Positions 32,179 through 42,232 are shown, counted from the stretch's first letter. The stretch is DNA of 64,000 nt from Streptomyces endocoffeicus (GCF_016741935.1 NZ_JAERRG010000013.1:240147-304146), one strand, 5' to 3'. Notes: generated by a model not told the origin, from the letters alone. A program made the numbers and translations.

Positions 32179-35100
32179 TTGAGCTCGGAACGCGGCAGGT
32201 ATCGAATACGGCGATTGATCGGGGCGGTGCTGGCCATGACCACCGCCGTCGGTCTCGGTCTCACGGCCGCGGACACGGCCGTCGGGAGGTCGCCGGACGC
32301 GGGCAAGTTCCCCGCCGATGTGCACACCTATCTCGAGGACCCGGAGCGCACCGGCGAGGGCCAGGAGCCCCCGCACACCCGGCTGCGACCGGACGGGCCC
32401 GACCGCGCGCGGTGGGAGCGCAGCCTGGACGGATCCTGGCGGTTCGCCCTGGCCGACCGGCCGGAGAACGCCCCGGGCGGCTTCTGGAAGGACGGCTACG
32501 ACGCCTCGGCGTGGCAGCGCGTCCAGGTCCCGCACACCTGGCAGACCGACGACCTCGACCATCCGGTGTTCCGCAATGTGCAGAGCGAGATGGCGCCCGA
32601 CGATCCGCCCAAGGTGCCCCGTGACACCAACCCGACCGGGGCGTACATCCGTGACGTCACCGTGCCCCGGAACTGGGACGGGCGGCGGCAGGTGATCCGC
32701 TTCGACGGGGTCACCTCCGGCTGGTTCCTGTGGATCAACGGCCACTACGTCGGCTACGACCAGGGCGGCTATGTGCCCGCCGAGTTCGATGTGACCGACT
32801 ATCTGCGGCCCGGCGCCACCAACCGGATCGCCATCCAGGTGCACCGCTGGAGCGCGGGTTCGTATCTGGAGGACTACGACCAGTGGCGCTACGCGGGCAT
32901 CTTCCGCTCCGTATCGCTGTACTCCACGCCGACGACCCGGATGGAGGACGCGTACGTCACCAACGATCTCGACGCCTCCTACCGGGACGCCACCCTGCGC
33001 ACCGAAGTGGACATCGCGCGTACCGGAAGCGACAAGAGCGGACCGCACCAGGTCACCGGTGTGCTCTACGACCCCAAGGGGCGCGAGGTACGGCGGCTGA
33101 CGGCCGAGGAGGAGGCCGGGAAGGCGGAGCTGACCGGGCAGATCGCCCATCCCGCCAAATGGTCGGACGAGACGCCGAACCTCTACGCACTGGTGCTCAC
33201 CCTGCGCGATCCGGAGGGCAAGACGGTCCAGACCGTGCGCCAGAGCGTCGGATTCCGTGAGATCGAGGTCAAGGACAAGCAGCTCACGCTCAACGGCAAG
33301 CGGATCCTGATCCGTGGCGTCAACCGCGCCGAGACCGACCCGGCCACCGGACGCCATGCCACCCGCGCCCGGATGGAGCAGGACATCCGGCTGATGAAGC
33401 GGCTGAACGTCAACGCGATCCGCACCTCGCACTACCCCTCGGACCCGTACCTCTATGAGCTCGCCGACCGCGAGGGCATCCTGATCGACGACGAGATGGA
33501 GGTCGAGACCCACAGCCACGAGAACTGCCCGGACGACTGCCTGGCCGAGCGCCCCGAATGGCAGAAGGCGTTCCTCGAGCGCCACCAGGGCATGGTGGAG
33601 CGCGACAAGAACCACCCCAGCGTGATCATGTGGGACACCGGGAACGAGGCCGGGCTGGGCAAGGCGCACTACGCGATGGCGAAGTGGACCCGGGCGAACG
33701 AGCCCACCCGCCCGCTCTACCACCAGTCCAACAGCCCCGACGGCGACGCCCCCTACGCGGACATCGCCGGGCCCCGCTACCCCACCCCGGCCTCCCTGGA
33801 AACCAAGGCCAAGACCTTCACCAAGCCCATCGTGATGGGGGAGTACGCCCACGCCATGGGCAACAGCCTGGGCAACTTCCGCGAGTTCTGGGAGGTGATG
33901 CGCGCCTACCCCAGCGCCCAGGGCGGCTTCATCTGGGACTGGGCCGAGCAGAACATCCGCCGTCCGCTGATCACCACCCCCGACTCCTCGGGCCATGACA
34001 TCGCCGCCTCCCTGTCCGGCAAGCCCAAGGTGGTCGACGGCTACGGGGGGAAGGGCAAGGCGCTGTATCTGTCCGGTCTTGACGACTTCGTGGAGACCTA
34101 CCGCGATCCGAAGCTCGACCTCACCGGCACCGCCGTCACCCTCGACGCCCGCGTCAAACCGGCCGAGCCCTGGACCGGGGACTTCACCATCGTCAGCAAG
34201 GGCGACCAGTACGTCCTGCGGATGAAGGACGAGGACACCCTCGAATTCACGATCACCAGCGGCGGCAAGCCCCGCACCGTCACCGCCCCCGTGCCCGACG
34301 GCTGGACCGGCGCCTGGCACCGGGTCACCGGCACCTACGACGGCAGCGCGCTGCGTCTCTATGCCGACGGTAAGGAGCTCGCCAAGACCGAGTGGAGCGG
34401 GCACATCGACTACACCGGCTTCGACCTCGGCGTCGGCCGGAACAACGACACCATGGAGGACGGCTGGACCGGCCGCACCGCCAAGGGCACCATCGACCAG
34501 GTCCGGGTCTACGACACGGCGCTCGGCGCGGAGCGGCTCGCGGCCGGCCAGGACCCCGAGCGCGACGCCCTGATCGCCCTGAACTTCGACGACTTCACCC
34601 GTAAGGGCAGCTATCTCTCCTACGGGCTCTATGAATCCGGTGTGGACGGCCTGGTCACCGCCGACCGCGACCCGGAGCCCGAGACCGCGCAACTGGCCTG
34701 GGTGCAGGCGCCCATCCGCATCACCGACCCGGGCGGCGAGGGCGCCCGCACCGGCAGGGTGAAGGTCACCAATGAGCGCGCCTTCACCGGCACCGACGAC
34801 CTCCGGCTGCGCTGGACGGTGACCGAGGGCACGCGGACCGTCGCGAACGGCACCCGCGCCCTGGACGTCGGGCCCGGCGAGAGCGCCACGGTCCAGCTCC
34901 CCGCCCCGCCCGCCAACCCCGGCGGCTACGAGCGTCACCTCACCGTCCAGGCCGTTACCGCCCACGACACCGACTGGGCGAAGGCCGGGCATGTGGTGTC
35001 CTTCGGCCAGTTCGCGGTCGGCGGCGACAAGGTGCCCGAGCCCGCCCCCGCCCCGGCGGCCGAAGGCCCCGCCAAGGCCGTCGAGAGCGGCGAGGCCGTA

Positions 35101-35976
35101 CGGGTCAGCGGCGAGGGCTTCCGCTACACCTTCGGCAAGAAGGAGGGCACGCTCACCTCGATGCGGGTGGCGGGCCGCGAACTGCTCCGCTCCGGCCCCG
35201 AACTGGATGCCTGGCGCGCCCCGATCAGCAATGAGCGCTCCGACTGGGGCACCGCCGAGGGCAAGCGCTGGCGCTCGCTGGGTCTCGACCGGCTGCGCAC
35301 CACCGTCGACGGGGTCGAGGTGACCCCCGGCGACGACGGCACGGTCACCGTCACCGTCCGCTCCACGGCCGCCGCGCCCGATGTGACCGGCGCGTCCTTC
35401 GGACAGACCGTGGCCTACCGGGTCGACGGCGCGGGCCAGGTCCGGATCCGGCACCAGGCCGAGGCGCGCGGCGACTTCCGTACCCTGCCCTATCTGCCCA
35501 GGATCGGCCTCAAGCTGAAGGTGCCCGAGCGGTACGGCACCTTCCGCTGGTACGGACGCGGACCGGTGGAGAACCTCAACGACCGTAAGGACGGCACCCC
35601 CATGGGCGTCTGGTCCTCCTCGGTCGAGGACCAGTACGTGGAGTATCTGAAGCCCCAGGACCACGGCAACCACGACGATGTGCGCTGGGCGTCCCTCACC
35701 GACCGCGGTGGCGCCGGACTGCTGGTCTCCGGCGACCTGGAGGCGGGCGCCAGCGCGTACGACGAGCTCGACCGCGCCGCCTACCCGCACTTCCTCAAGC
35801 GCAACGACGGCTGGAACACCCTGCACGCCGACCACGCGGTCACCGGCGCGGGCGACACCCCCAACCCGGTGCGCGACCAGTACCGGGTGAAGGCCGACGG
35901 CGCCTACGACTACACGCTCACCCTGCGCCCGCTCGACGGCGGCACGAGCGCGCACACTGGAACAGGAGGGAAGTAA
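32179..35976 (+). CDS. Secreted GH2 beta-galactosidase-like glycosidase with nested LamG domain, 1265 aa
   Basis: Order: signal peptide (YRIRRLIGAVLAMTTAVGLG), GH2 sugar-binding domain (about 80-240), immunoglobulin-like domain (about 245-355), TIM barrel from about 360, and LacZ-type small-chain domain (about 960-1260). Acid/base Glu490 is in WDTGNEAGLG and nucleophile Glu555 in MGEYAHAMGNSLGNF. A LamG/concanavalin-like jelly roll (about 630-790; LYLSGLDDFVETY, WHRVTGTYDG, IDQVRVYD) is inserted between WDWAEQ and the final barrel element GLVTADRDPEPE. The family hydrolyses terminal beta-galactosides or related beta-glycosides; export suggests extracellular polysaccharide as substrate. The TTG start at 32179 follows GAGGTGGGG. 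It is divergent from MerR and has a good promoter. Confidence 0.9.
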   Translation: MSSERGRYRIRRLIGAVLAMTTAVGLGLTAADTAVGRSPDAGKFPADVHTYLEDPERTGEGQEPPHTRLRPDGPDRARWERSLDGSWRFALADRPENAPGGFWKDGYDASAWQRVQVPHTWQTDDLDHPVFRNVQSEMAPDDPPKVPRDTNPTGAYIRDVTVPRNWDGRRQVIRFDGVTSGWFLWINGHYVGYDQGGYVPAEFDVTDYLRPGATNRIAIQVHRWSAGSYLEDYDQWRYAGIFRSVSLYSTPTTRMEDAYVTNDLDASYRDATLRTEVDIARTGSDKSGPHQVTGVLYDPKGREVRRLTAEEEAGKAELTGQIAHPAKWSDETPNLYALVLTLRDPEGKTVQTVRQSVGFREIEVKDKQLTLNGKRILIRGVNRAETDPATGRHATRARMEQDIRLMKRLNVNAIRTSHYPSDPYLYELADREGILIDDEMEVETHSHENCPDDCLAERPEWQKAFLERHQGMVERDKNHPSVIMWDTGNEAGLGKAHYAMAKWTRANEPTRPLYHQSNSPDGDAPYADIAGPRYPTPASLETKAKTFTKPIVMGEYAHAMGNSLGNFREFWEVMRAYPSAQGGFIWDWAEQNIRRPLITTPDSSGHDIAASLSGKPKVVDGYGGKGKALYLSGLDDFVETYRDPKLDLTGTAVTLDARVKPAEPWTGDFTIVSKGDQYVLRMKDEDTLEFTITSGGKPRTVTAPVPDGWTGAWHRVTGTYDGSALRLYADGKELAKTEWSGHIDYTGFDLGVGRNNDTMEDGWTGRTAKGTIDQVRVYDTALGAERLAAGQDPERDALIALNFDDFTRKGSYLSYGLYESGVDGLVTADRDPEPETAQLAWVQAPIRITDPGGEGARTGRVKVTNERAFTGTDDLRLRWTVTEGTRTVANGTRALDVGPGESATVQLPAPPANPGGYERHLTVQAVTAHDTDWAKAGHVVSFGQFAVGGDKVPEPAPAPAAEGPAKAVESGEAVRVSGEGFRYTFGKKEGTLTSMRVAGRELLRSGPELDAWRAPISNERSDWGTAEGKRWRSLGLDRLRTTVDGVEVTPGDDGTVTVTVRSTAAAPDVTGASFGQTVAYRVDGAGQVRIRHQAEARGDFRTLPYLPRIGLKLKVPERYGTFRWYGRGPVENLNDRKDGTPMGVWSSSVEDQYVEYLKPQDHGNHDDVRWASLTDRGGAGLLVSGDLEAGASAYDELDRAAYPHFLKRNDGWNTLHADHAVTGAGDTPNPVRDQYRVKADGAYDYTLTLRPLDGGTSAHTGTGGK

Positions 35977-35995
35977 CCGCACCACCGATGGACCC

Positions 35996-36856
35996 ATGAG
36001 CACGCAGAGCCCCCGCCACACCGCCGAAGGCCACGATCCGCCCCCCGCGGGCGGCATCCTGTGGGCCGTGGCGGGGGAGCTGCGCAGCGTGCTCGCCCTG
36101 CCGGCCGCGATGACCATGCAGGTGGCGCATCCGGCCGTCGGGGCGGGCGTGGACCAGCACTCCGTCTTCCGCACCGACCCCTGGGGGCGCGGGGAGCGCT
36201 CCCTGCGGTCGGTGCAGCTGTGGGTGTACGGCGGCGCGGAGGCCGAGGCGGAGGGCCACCGGCTGCGCAGGCTCCACGCGTCCATACAGGGCGTGGACGC
36301 GCACGGCCGCCCCTACCGGGCGCTGGACCCGCCCGTCTACGCGTGGGTGCACGCCACCGGCTATCCCGTCTATCTGCGCGCCCAGCGCTATCTGGGCACC
36401 CGCCCCTTCACCGCGGCCGAGGAGCGGCAGCTGTACGGGGAATGGCTGCGGATCGGGCGGGTGCTGGGCAACGACGAGCGCGAGTTGCCGGGATCCGTCG
36501 AGGAGTTCTGGCCCTACTACCACGCGATGGTGCGGGAACGGCTGGAGCCGACCGCCGTCGCCCGTGAACTGGCCGCACCCGACGCGGCCGTGCCCGCGCC
36601 GGACGCGCCGCCGCTCCGTCCGCTGTGGCCGCTGCTGCGCCCGCTGTTCACCCGCTTCCGCGCGTTCCTCACCGTCGGGCTGATGCCGCCGGACGCGCGG
36701 GAGGCGATCGGGCTGGAGTGGACGCGGGGGCAGGAGCGGCGGCTGCGGTGGTTCGGGACGGCCGCGCGGGTGGTGGTCCCGCTGCTGCCCGAGCGGCTCC
36801 GCTACCTCCCCATCGCCCGCGAGGCCCGCCGCCGCGCCCGCGCCGGAGAGCCGTGA
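35996..36856 (+). CDS. Oxygenase MpaB family protein (DUF2236)
   Basis: 286 residues of the DUF2236/MpaB-Lcp-like family, predicted helical and heme-associated in characterised members. Conserved segments: MTMQVAHPAVGAGVDQHSVF, DPWGRGERSL, LHASIQGVDAHGRPYRALDP, YAWVHATGYPVYLRAQRYLG and FWPYYHAMV. Histidines in VAHPAV and WVHATG are the likely heme/active-site positions. Characterised relatives act on latex or fungal meroterpenoid substrates; no substrate can be given. The ATG at 35996 lies 20 bases after the GH2 stop, with AGGAGGG located just before that stop, so transcription with the glycosidase is likely. Confidence 0.8.
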   Translation: MSTQSPRHTAEGHDPPPAGGILWAVAGELRSVLALPAAMTMQVAHPAVGAGVDQHSVFRTDPWGRGERSLRSVQLWVYGGAEAEAEGHRLRRLHASIQGVDAHGRPYRALDPPVYAWVHATGYPVYLRAQRYLGTRPFTAAEERQLYGEWLRIGRVLGNDERELPGSVEEFWPYYHAMVRERLEPTAVARELAAPDAAVPAPDAPPLRPLWPLLRPLFTRFRAFLTVGLMPPDAREAIGLEWTRGQERRLRWFGTAARVVVPLLPERLRYLPIAREARRRARAGEP

Positions 36857-36994
36857 TCAACGGCTTTCCGTGGTGCGTGGCGCATGACGTGGCGCATGAC
36901 GTGGTGCCTGGCTTGGCGCCTGGCTTGGTGCCGCGTGATGAGGCTTTGAGGGCCCCGGCCGGGGGGTGGAGGCCCCGGCCGGGGCCCGGGGGGC
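36857..36994. terminator. Palindrome-rich convergent spacer with short direct repeats
   Basis: Between two convergent stops. It contains two copies of CCCCGGCCGGGG (around 36953-36985) that can form strong hairpins for either strand, and two pairs of short direct repeats (GTGGCGCATGAC twice, GCCTGGCTTGG twice) at about 36876-36932. Confidence 0.5.
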
Positions 36995-38485
36995 TCAGCG
37001 TCCGTGGGCGCTGTGGGTGTCCTGGATCCGCTGCCACGACTTCGGCCGCACCGGCGCCTTGGCCGGGCTCACCTCCGCCGCCCGCGCCTGTGCGGCGGCC
37101 GGCTTCGACGGGGTGAACAGCCAGGTGTCGAAGAGCGAGGCCAGCGGCTTGCCCGAGACCTTCTCCGCATAGGTCACGAAGTCCTTGACGGAGGCGTTCC
37201 CGTACCGGTGCTCCGCCGTCCATCCCTTCAGGATCGCGAAGAAGTCCTTGTCGCCGATGTGGTTCCGCAGCGCCTGGAGGGCCAGCGCGCCCCGGTCGTA
37301 CACCGCGTCATGGAACTGGTTCTCCGCCCCCGGGTTGCCCGGCTCGACCTTCCAGAAGGGGTCGTCGGCCGGGTAGGAGGCGTAGGTGTAGTCCGCCAGT
37401 TCCTGTGCGGTGCCCTCGCCCTCCTTCTCCGACCACAGCCACTGTGCGTAGCTGGCGAAGCCCTCGTTGATCCAGATGTCCCGCCAGTCCTTCAGCGAGA
37501 CGCTGTCGCCGAACCACTGATGGGCCAGCTCATGCACGACCAGCGAGGTGTTCGCGCCCTTGGCGAACCCCTTCGGGCTGTAGAACGGCCGGGTCTGGGT
37601 CTCCAGCGCGTAGCCCGTGGGCACGTTGGGCACATAGCCGCCCAGCGCGTCGAAGGGGTACGGGCCGAAGACCGTGGACTCCCAGTCCACGATCTCCGCC
37701 GACCGCTCCACACTCGCCCGCGCCGCCCCCGCGTTGTCCCCGAGGTCCTTGCTGTAGGCGTTGATCACCGGCAGGCCGTTGGCGGTGGTGTCCGTCGTGA
37801 TGTCGAACTTGCCGACCGCCAGCGTGGCCAGATACGTGGCCTGCGGCTTGCTGGAGCGCCAGTTGTAGCGGGTCCAGCCCAGCTGGGAGCTGGTCGACTG
37901 CAGGGTGCCGTTGCTGATCGCCTGCGTTCCGTCCGGCACCGCCACCGACACGTCGTAGGTGGCCTTGTCCAGCGGATGGTCATTGCTCGGGAACCACCAC
38001 CACGCCGACTCCGGCTCATTGGCCGCGATCCCGCCGTCCGGGGTGCGCAGCCAGGAGGTGAAACCGCTCGCCACGACCTTCGAGGGCGTGCCGCTGTAGC
38101 GCACGACCACGGTGAAGGGGCGGTCGGAGGTGAGCGGCGCGGCCGGGGTGATCTCCAGCTCATGGTCGCCGGTCGCCTTGAAGGCGGCCTTCTTCCCGCC
38201 CACCAGCACCTCGCTCACATCGAGCGCGAAGTCCAGGTTGAACCGGGACAGATCCTGCCGGGCGTCGGCCACGATCGTCGCCGTGCCCTCCAGCCGGTCC
38301 GTCTTCGGCTGGTACTTCAGCCGCAGGTTGTAATGGGAGACGTCGTACCCGCCGTTGCCGTACGAGGGGTAGTAGGAGTCCCCGATGCCGGGGGCGCCCG
38401 GCGTGGCATCGGCCGCCGATGCCGGGATCGCCAGCAGCAGGCAGGCCGCGGCCGCGCCCGGGACGAGGAGTCTGTGGTGACGCAC
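36995..38485 (-). CDS. Secreted M1 family zinc metallopeptidase (aminopeptidase)
   Basis: 496 residues. Signal peptide MRHHRLLVPGAAAACLLLAI then ASAADA. An N-terminal beta-saddle domain is followed by the thermolysin-like domain with zinc ligands His318, His322 and Glu341 and catalytic Glu319 in VVHELAHQWFGDSVS and INEGFASYAQW. The substrate-side loop is ALETQTRPFY where classical aminopeptidases have GAMEN, as in a bacterial subgroup of short M1 enzymes. The long C-terminal helical domain of aminopeptidase N is missing, so it is a short-type M1 enzyme. The GTG start at 38485 has GGAGG six bases upstream. It is divergent from an S15 peptidase; both are exported. Confidence 0.92.
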   Translation of the reverse strand: MRHHRLLVPGAAAACLLLAIPASAADATPGAPGIGDSYYPSYGNGGYDVSHYNLRLKYQPKTDRLEGTATIVADARQDLSRFNLDFALDVSEVLVGGKKAAFKATGDHELEITPAAPLTSDRPFTVVVRYSGTPSKVVASGFTSWLRTPDGGIAANEPESAWWWFPSNDHPLDKATYDVSVAVPDGTQAISNGTLQSTSSQLGWTRYNWRSSKPQATYLATLAVGKFDITTDTTANGLPVINAYSKDLGDNAGAARASVERSAEIVDWESTVFGPYPFDALGGYVPNVPTGYALETQTRPFYSPKGFAKGANTSLVVHELAHQWFGDSVSLKDWRDIWINEGFASYAQWLWSEKEGEGTAQELADYTYASYPADDPFWKVEPGNPGAENQFHDAVYDRGALALQALRNHIGDKDFFAILKGWTAEHRYGNASVKDFVTYAEKVSGKPLASLFDTWLFTPSKPAAAQARAAEVSPAKAPVRPKSWQRIQDTHSAHGR

Positions 38486-38670
38486 GAGTCCTCCAACTCG
38501 TAGGGGAGAACGATCACTCGTGACCTTATGTACTCCTCACACGCACCTCACGTCCATCACGCCGTCCGACATCCAATCGACATCCGGACGCAACGCGTAT
38601 CGACTCGGACATGCCCAGGACACGTATCGCCCTCTTCTGTACAGGAGTTGACTCGCGCTACCGTCCGCCC

Positions 38671-40689
38671 GTGCTGCTACAGACGCGGAGATCCCGCATC
38701 CCCTGGACCACACTCGTGCTGTCGGCGGTCACCGCGCTGGTCGCCGCCGTCGTATCGCTGCTGCCACCGCTCGGTGCCCCGGCCGCCCACGCCGCCTCCG
38801 CCGCGCAGAGCAGATCGGACGGCAAGGCAAAAAGCCCATCAGAAAGCAGACCCGTCTACTCCTACGAGAACGCCATCCGCGAATCCGTATGGGTGGACAC
38901 CACGATCGACGGCGACGCGGACGGACGGACCGACCGGGTCGCCGTCGACATCGTGCGGCCGCGCGAACCCGCCGCTCAGGGCCGCCGCGTCCCCGTCATC
39001 ATGGACGCCAGCCCGTACTACTCCTGCTGCGGCCGCGGCAACGAGAGCCAGACCAAGACCTATGACGCGGCCGGGAATCCGGTCCGGTTCCCGCTCTTCT
39101 ACGACAACTACTTCGTACCGCGCGGCTACGCCACCGTCCTGGTCGACCTCGCCGGAACCAACCGCTCCGACGGCTGTGTGGACGTCGGCGGCCGCTCCGA
39201 CATCCTCTCCGCCAAGGCCGTGGTCGACTGGCTGAACGGCCGCGCGACCGCGTACCGCACCCGCACCGGCGGGCAGACGGTCAAGGCGAGCTGGACCAAC
39301 GGCGCCACCGGCATGATCGGCAAGAGCTATGACGGCACCATCGCCAACGGGGTGGCCGCCACCGGCGTCAAGGGGCTCAAGACCGTCGTGCCCATCGGCG
39401 CCATCTCCTCCTGGTACGACTACTACTTCGCCAAGGGCGCCGCGCTCTTCGACTCCGGCCCCGACGGGCTTTCGGACGCCGTCGAGAGCGATGACGCCCG
39501 CGCCCGTTGCGCCGCCGTACAGAAACGTCTCGTCGAGGGCGCCCCGCGCAACGGCGACTGGACCGATCTGTGGACCGACCGCACCTACGTACCGGACGCG
39601 GACAAGGTGCGGGCCAGCGTCTTCGCCGTCCACGGGGCGCAGGACCTCAACGTCCGCACCAAGCACCTCGGACAGTGGTGGAACGCCCTCGCCGACGCGG
39701 GCGTCGAGCGCAAGATCTGGCTCTCGCAGACCGGGCATGTCGACCCGTTCGACTACCGGCGCGGGGAGTGGGTGCGCACCCTGCACCGCTGGTTCGACCA
39801 CTACCTCCTCGGCGTCGACAACGGCATCGAACGCGAGCCGATGGCCGATGTCGAGCGCGCCCCCGACCAGTGGTCCACCGACCCTGTCTGGCCCCCCTCC
39901 GGCACCCGGCAGACCACCCTGCGCCCGCGCGGCGGCGCCACGGCGGGAGTGGGCGTGCTCGGCACGGAGCGAGCCGAGCCCGGCGCCACCGAGACTTTCA
40001 CCGACGACCCCGCGCTGAGCGAGGCCGACTGGTCCGCGGCGATCGACACCCCGACGCCCGGCAAGGCGGGCTTCACCACCGGTCCGCTCACGAAGGACCT
40101 GCGGCTGTCCGGTTCCGGCACGGTCACCGTCACCGCCACGTCCTCCACCACCAGCGCCCATCTCTCCGCGGTCCTGGTCGACCTCGGCCCGGCCACCATC
40201 CGCGACTACACGGCGGCGGGCGAGGGGATCACCACCCTCGACCGGCGCACCTGCTGGGGCAGCGGCACGGAGGGCGACAGCGCCTGCTTCAAGGAGACCG
40301 CCGCCGACAAGGCGGACGTGGACTACACGGTCTTCAGCCGGGGCTGGGCCGACCTCGGTCACTCCGCGGACGACGGCAAGGGCCGCCCGCTGACCCCCGG
40401 CAAGGCGTACACCATCACCCTCGACCTCGCGGCGACCGACCATGTCGTCCCGGCCGGCCACCGCCTCGGTCTGATCATCGCCGGTACCGACGCGGGCCTC
40501 ATCGAACCGCCGTCCACCACCCCGCGGCTGACCCTGGACCTGCCCCGCACCTCGGCCCGGCTGCCCCTGGTCGGCGGCGCCCCGAAGGCCGCGGCCGCCC
40601 CCTCGCGCACGGCGGCCACACCGCCGCTGAAGGGCGTACGGGCCCCGCACCACCGGACCCCGCTCCCGTCCATGCCCACCCACGGCTGA
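38671..40689 (+). CDS. Secreted Xaa-Pro dipeptidyl-peptidase (S15/CocE-NonD family)
   Basis: 672 residues from the GTG at 38671. Signal peptide RRSRIPWTTLVLSAVTALVA with cleavage near AAHAASA. Catalytic Ser219 lies in MIGKSYDGTIAN (GxSYxG), Asp325 in VHGAQDLNV and His356 in TGHVDPFDY; the C-terminal jelly-roll domain follows from about 425. The family removes Xaa-Pro dipeptides, though CocE-like members hydrolyse other acyl bonds. The start was chosen over an ATG 60 bases upstream because TACCGT lies 6 bases before the GTG and the signal peptide then starts correctly. The M14 carboxypeptidase follows 105 bases downstream in the same direction. Confidence 0.9.
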   Translation: MLLQTRRSRIPWTTLVLSAVTALVAAVVSLLPPLGAPAAHAASAAQSRSDGKAKSPSESRPVYSYENAIRESVWVDTTIDGDADGRTDRVAVDIVRPREPAAQGRRVPVIMDASPYYSCCGRGNESQTKTYDAAGNPVRFPLFYDNYFVPRGYATVLVDLAGTNRSDGCVDVGGRSDILSAKAVVDWLNGRATAYRTRTGGQTVKASWTNGATGMIGKSYDGTIANGVAATGVKGLKTVVPIGAISSWYDYYFAKGAALFDSGPDGLSDAVESDDARARCAAVQKRLVEGAPRNGDWTDLWTDRTYVPDADKVRASVFAVHGAQDLNVRTKHLGQWWNALADAGVERKIWLSQTGHVDPFDYRRGEWVRTLHRWFDHYLLGVDNGIEREPMADVERAPDQWSTDPVWPPSGTRQTTLRPRGGATAGVGVLGTERAEPGATETFTDDPALSEADWSAAIDTPTPGKAGFTTGPLTKDLRLSGSGTVTVTATSSTTSAHLSAVLVDLGPATIRDYTAAGEGITTLDRRTCWGSGTEGDSACFKETAADKADVDYTVFSRGWADLGHSADDGKGRPLTPGKAYTITLDLAATDHVVPAGHRLGLIIAGTDAGLIEPPSTTPRLTLDLPRTSARLPLVGGAPKAAAAPSRTAATPPLKGVRAPHHRTPLPSMPTHG

Positions 40690-40794
40690 CCCGCGCCGGT
40701 GGGTCCCCGCCGCCGCGCGGGGCCCACCGGCGTCGGGCCCGGCAGGACGCCGGCACCGATATCGCCCCCATCCCCTCACCTCAGGAGGTCGTTC

Positions 40795-42117
40795 GTGTTC
40801 GCGCGGTCACCCCTCATCCGCAGCGCCGCCTGCGGCGCGATCGGTGCGCTGCTGACCGGGTCGTTCCTCAGCGCGCCCGCGCGGGCCGAACAGCGCCCGC
40901 CGCGTACGGGGTTCGAGACCAGCCATGGCGCACGGTGGACCACCCAGGCCGAGGAGACGGACTTCCTCACGGCCGTCGACAAGGCCGCCCCGCGCGTCGC
41001 CGTCGACCGCATCGGCGCCACCGCGCAGGGGCGGCCGCTGCGGCTGGTGCGGATCGGCGCCCCGGCCGCGCCCGCCGATCCGGCCCGGGCGGCGCACGGC
41101 AACGTCCTGCTGCTGATCTGCTCCCAGCACGGGGACGAGCCCGCCGGCCGCGAGGCGTGTCTGTCCACCGTCCGCGACCTCGCCTACGCCAAGGACGGCC
41201 GGACGCGGCGCTTCCTGGAGCGCACCCAGGTGCTCGTCGTCCCGACCGCCAACCCCGACGGCCGTGCCGCCGACACCCGCGGCAACTCCGACGGCGTGGA
41301 CATCAACCGCGACCACATCGCGCTCTCCACCGCCGAGTCCCGCGCGATGGCGGGCGTCATCCGCGACTGGCGCCCGGACACCGTCCACGACCTGCACGAG
41401 TACGGGGCGACCGCTCCGTACTACGTGAAGGACCTGCTGGCGCTGTGGCCGCGGAACCTCAACACCGCGAGCCCGGTGCACCGCGAGGCGCGCACCCTGT
41501 CGGACGCCTATGTGCGCCCCGGTGTCGAGGCCGCGGGCCACACCACCGGCGTCTACGGCATCTGGACCGACCCCGAGACCGGCGAGCCGGTCAAGCAGGT
41601 GGCGGGCGACGGCCAGGAGCGGATCCTGCGCAACACCGCGGGCGTCAAGGCTGCCGTCGGGCTGCTGGTCGAGACCCGGGTCGACCCGCTCACCGACGCC
41701 GAGAAGGCCGACCCCGCCCTCAACAACCGCCGCCGGGTGGGCTCCCACCTGGCGGCCCTGAACGGCACCTTCGACTTCATCAGCGAGCGGCGCGCCCGGA
41801 TCGAGGCGGCCACGACGGCGGCACGGCTGGCCGGCTACGCGGACCGGGGCCCGGTCTACCTCGGCGGCGCCGACAACGAACCGCCGGAGGAGGACACGGT
41901 CCTCCAGGATCCGCCGTGCGGCTACTGGCTGGACGCCGAACAGTATGGTGAGGTGCGGGACGAGCTGGCCCTGCACGGGGTGACGGCGCGGAGCGTCAAG
42001 CGCGACGGAAGCGCCTTCGTACCGCTGCGCCAGTCGGCCCGCGCGCTGGTGCCGCTGCTGCTGGACGGCCGCGCCGCGTACCACCTCACCGAGGGGCAGC
42101 CGGTGGACGCATGCTGA
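40795..42117 (+). CDS. Secreted M14 family zinc carboxypeptidase
   Basis: 440 residues. Signal peptide SPLIRSAACGAIGALLTGSF, cleavage near APARA. Zinc ligands His112 and Glu115 in SQHGDEPAG and the third His in VHDLHEYG (about 201); substrate-binding NPDGR and DINRDH are present, with the C-terminal catalytic Glu probably in VETRV (about 307). M14 enzymes release C-terminal residues from peptides or act on muropeptides. The GTG at 40795 has AGGAGG five bases upstream. With the S15 and M1 peptidases it forms a cluster of secreted exo-acting peptidases, suggesting complementary peptide scavenging. Confidence 0.9.
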   Translation: MFARSPLIRSAACGAIGALLTGSFLSAPARAEQRPPRTGFETSHGARWTTQAEETDFLTAVDKAAPRVAVDRIGATAQGRPLRLVRIGAPAAPADPARAAHGNVLLLICSQHGDEPAGREACLSTVRDLAYAKDGRTRRFLERTQVLVVPTANPDGRAADTRGNSDGVDINRDHIALSTAESRAMAGVIRDWRPDTVHDLHEYGATAPYYVKDLLALWPRNLNTASPVHREARTLSDAYVRPGVEAAGHTTGVYGIWTDPETGEPVKQVAGDGQERILRNTAGVKAAVGLLVETRVDPLTDAEKADPALNNRRRVGSHLAALNGTFDFISERRARIEAATTAARLAGYADRGPVYLGGADNEPPEEDTVLQDPPCGYWLDAEQYGEVRDELALHGVTARSVKRDGSAFVPLRQSARALVPLLLDGRAAYHLTEGQPVDAC

Positions 42118-42144
42118 TATGACGCCCTGACGGCACACGAAAGC

Positions 42145-42163
42145 ACCGGCCCCCATGGCCGGT
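42145..42163 (+). terminator. Hairpin after the M14 gene
   Basis: ACCGGCC (42145-42151) pairs with GGCCGGT (42157-42163) around CCCAT, 28 bases after the stop of the carboxypeptidase and before the BCCT gene. Confidence 0.45.
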
Positions 42164-42232
42164 TGGCATGCATCTCAGAGTCCTGGGTAGCCGAAAGTCC
42201 GTCAGATAAACCTTCAGTGAAAGGGCTCTTGC

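Noticed and set aside
31219..36285. Minus-strand open frame extending from MerR through the GH2 gene
   Set aside because: The MerR domain ends the real gene at 31962. The rest is composition-driven antisense of a clear GH2 enzyme with both catalytic Glu residues.
38839..40779. Minus-strand long frame opposite the S15 peptidase
   Set aside because: No motifs, Gly/Val/Arg-rich antisense translation; the plus strand has a full Ser-Asp-His triad and signal peptide.
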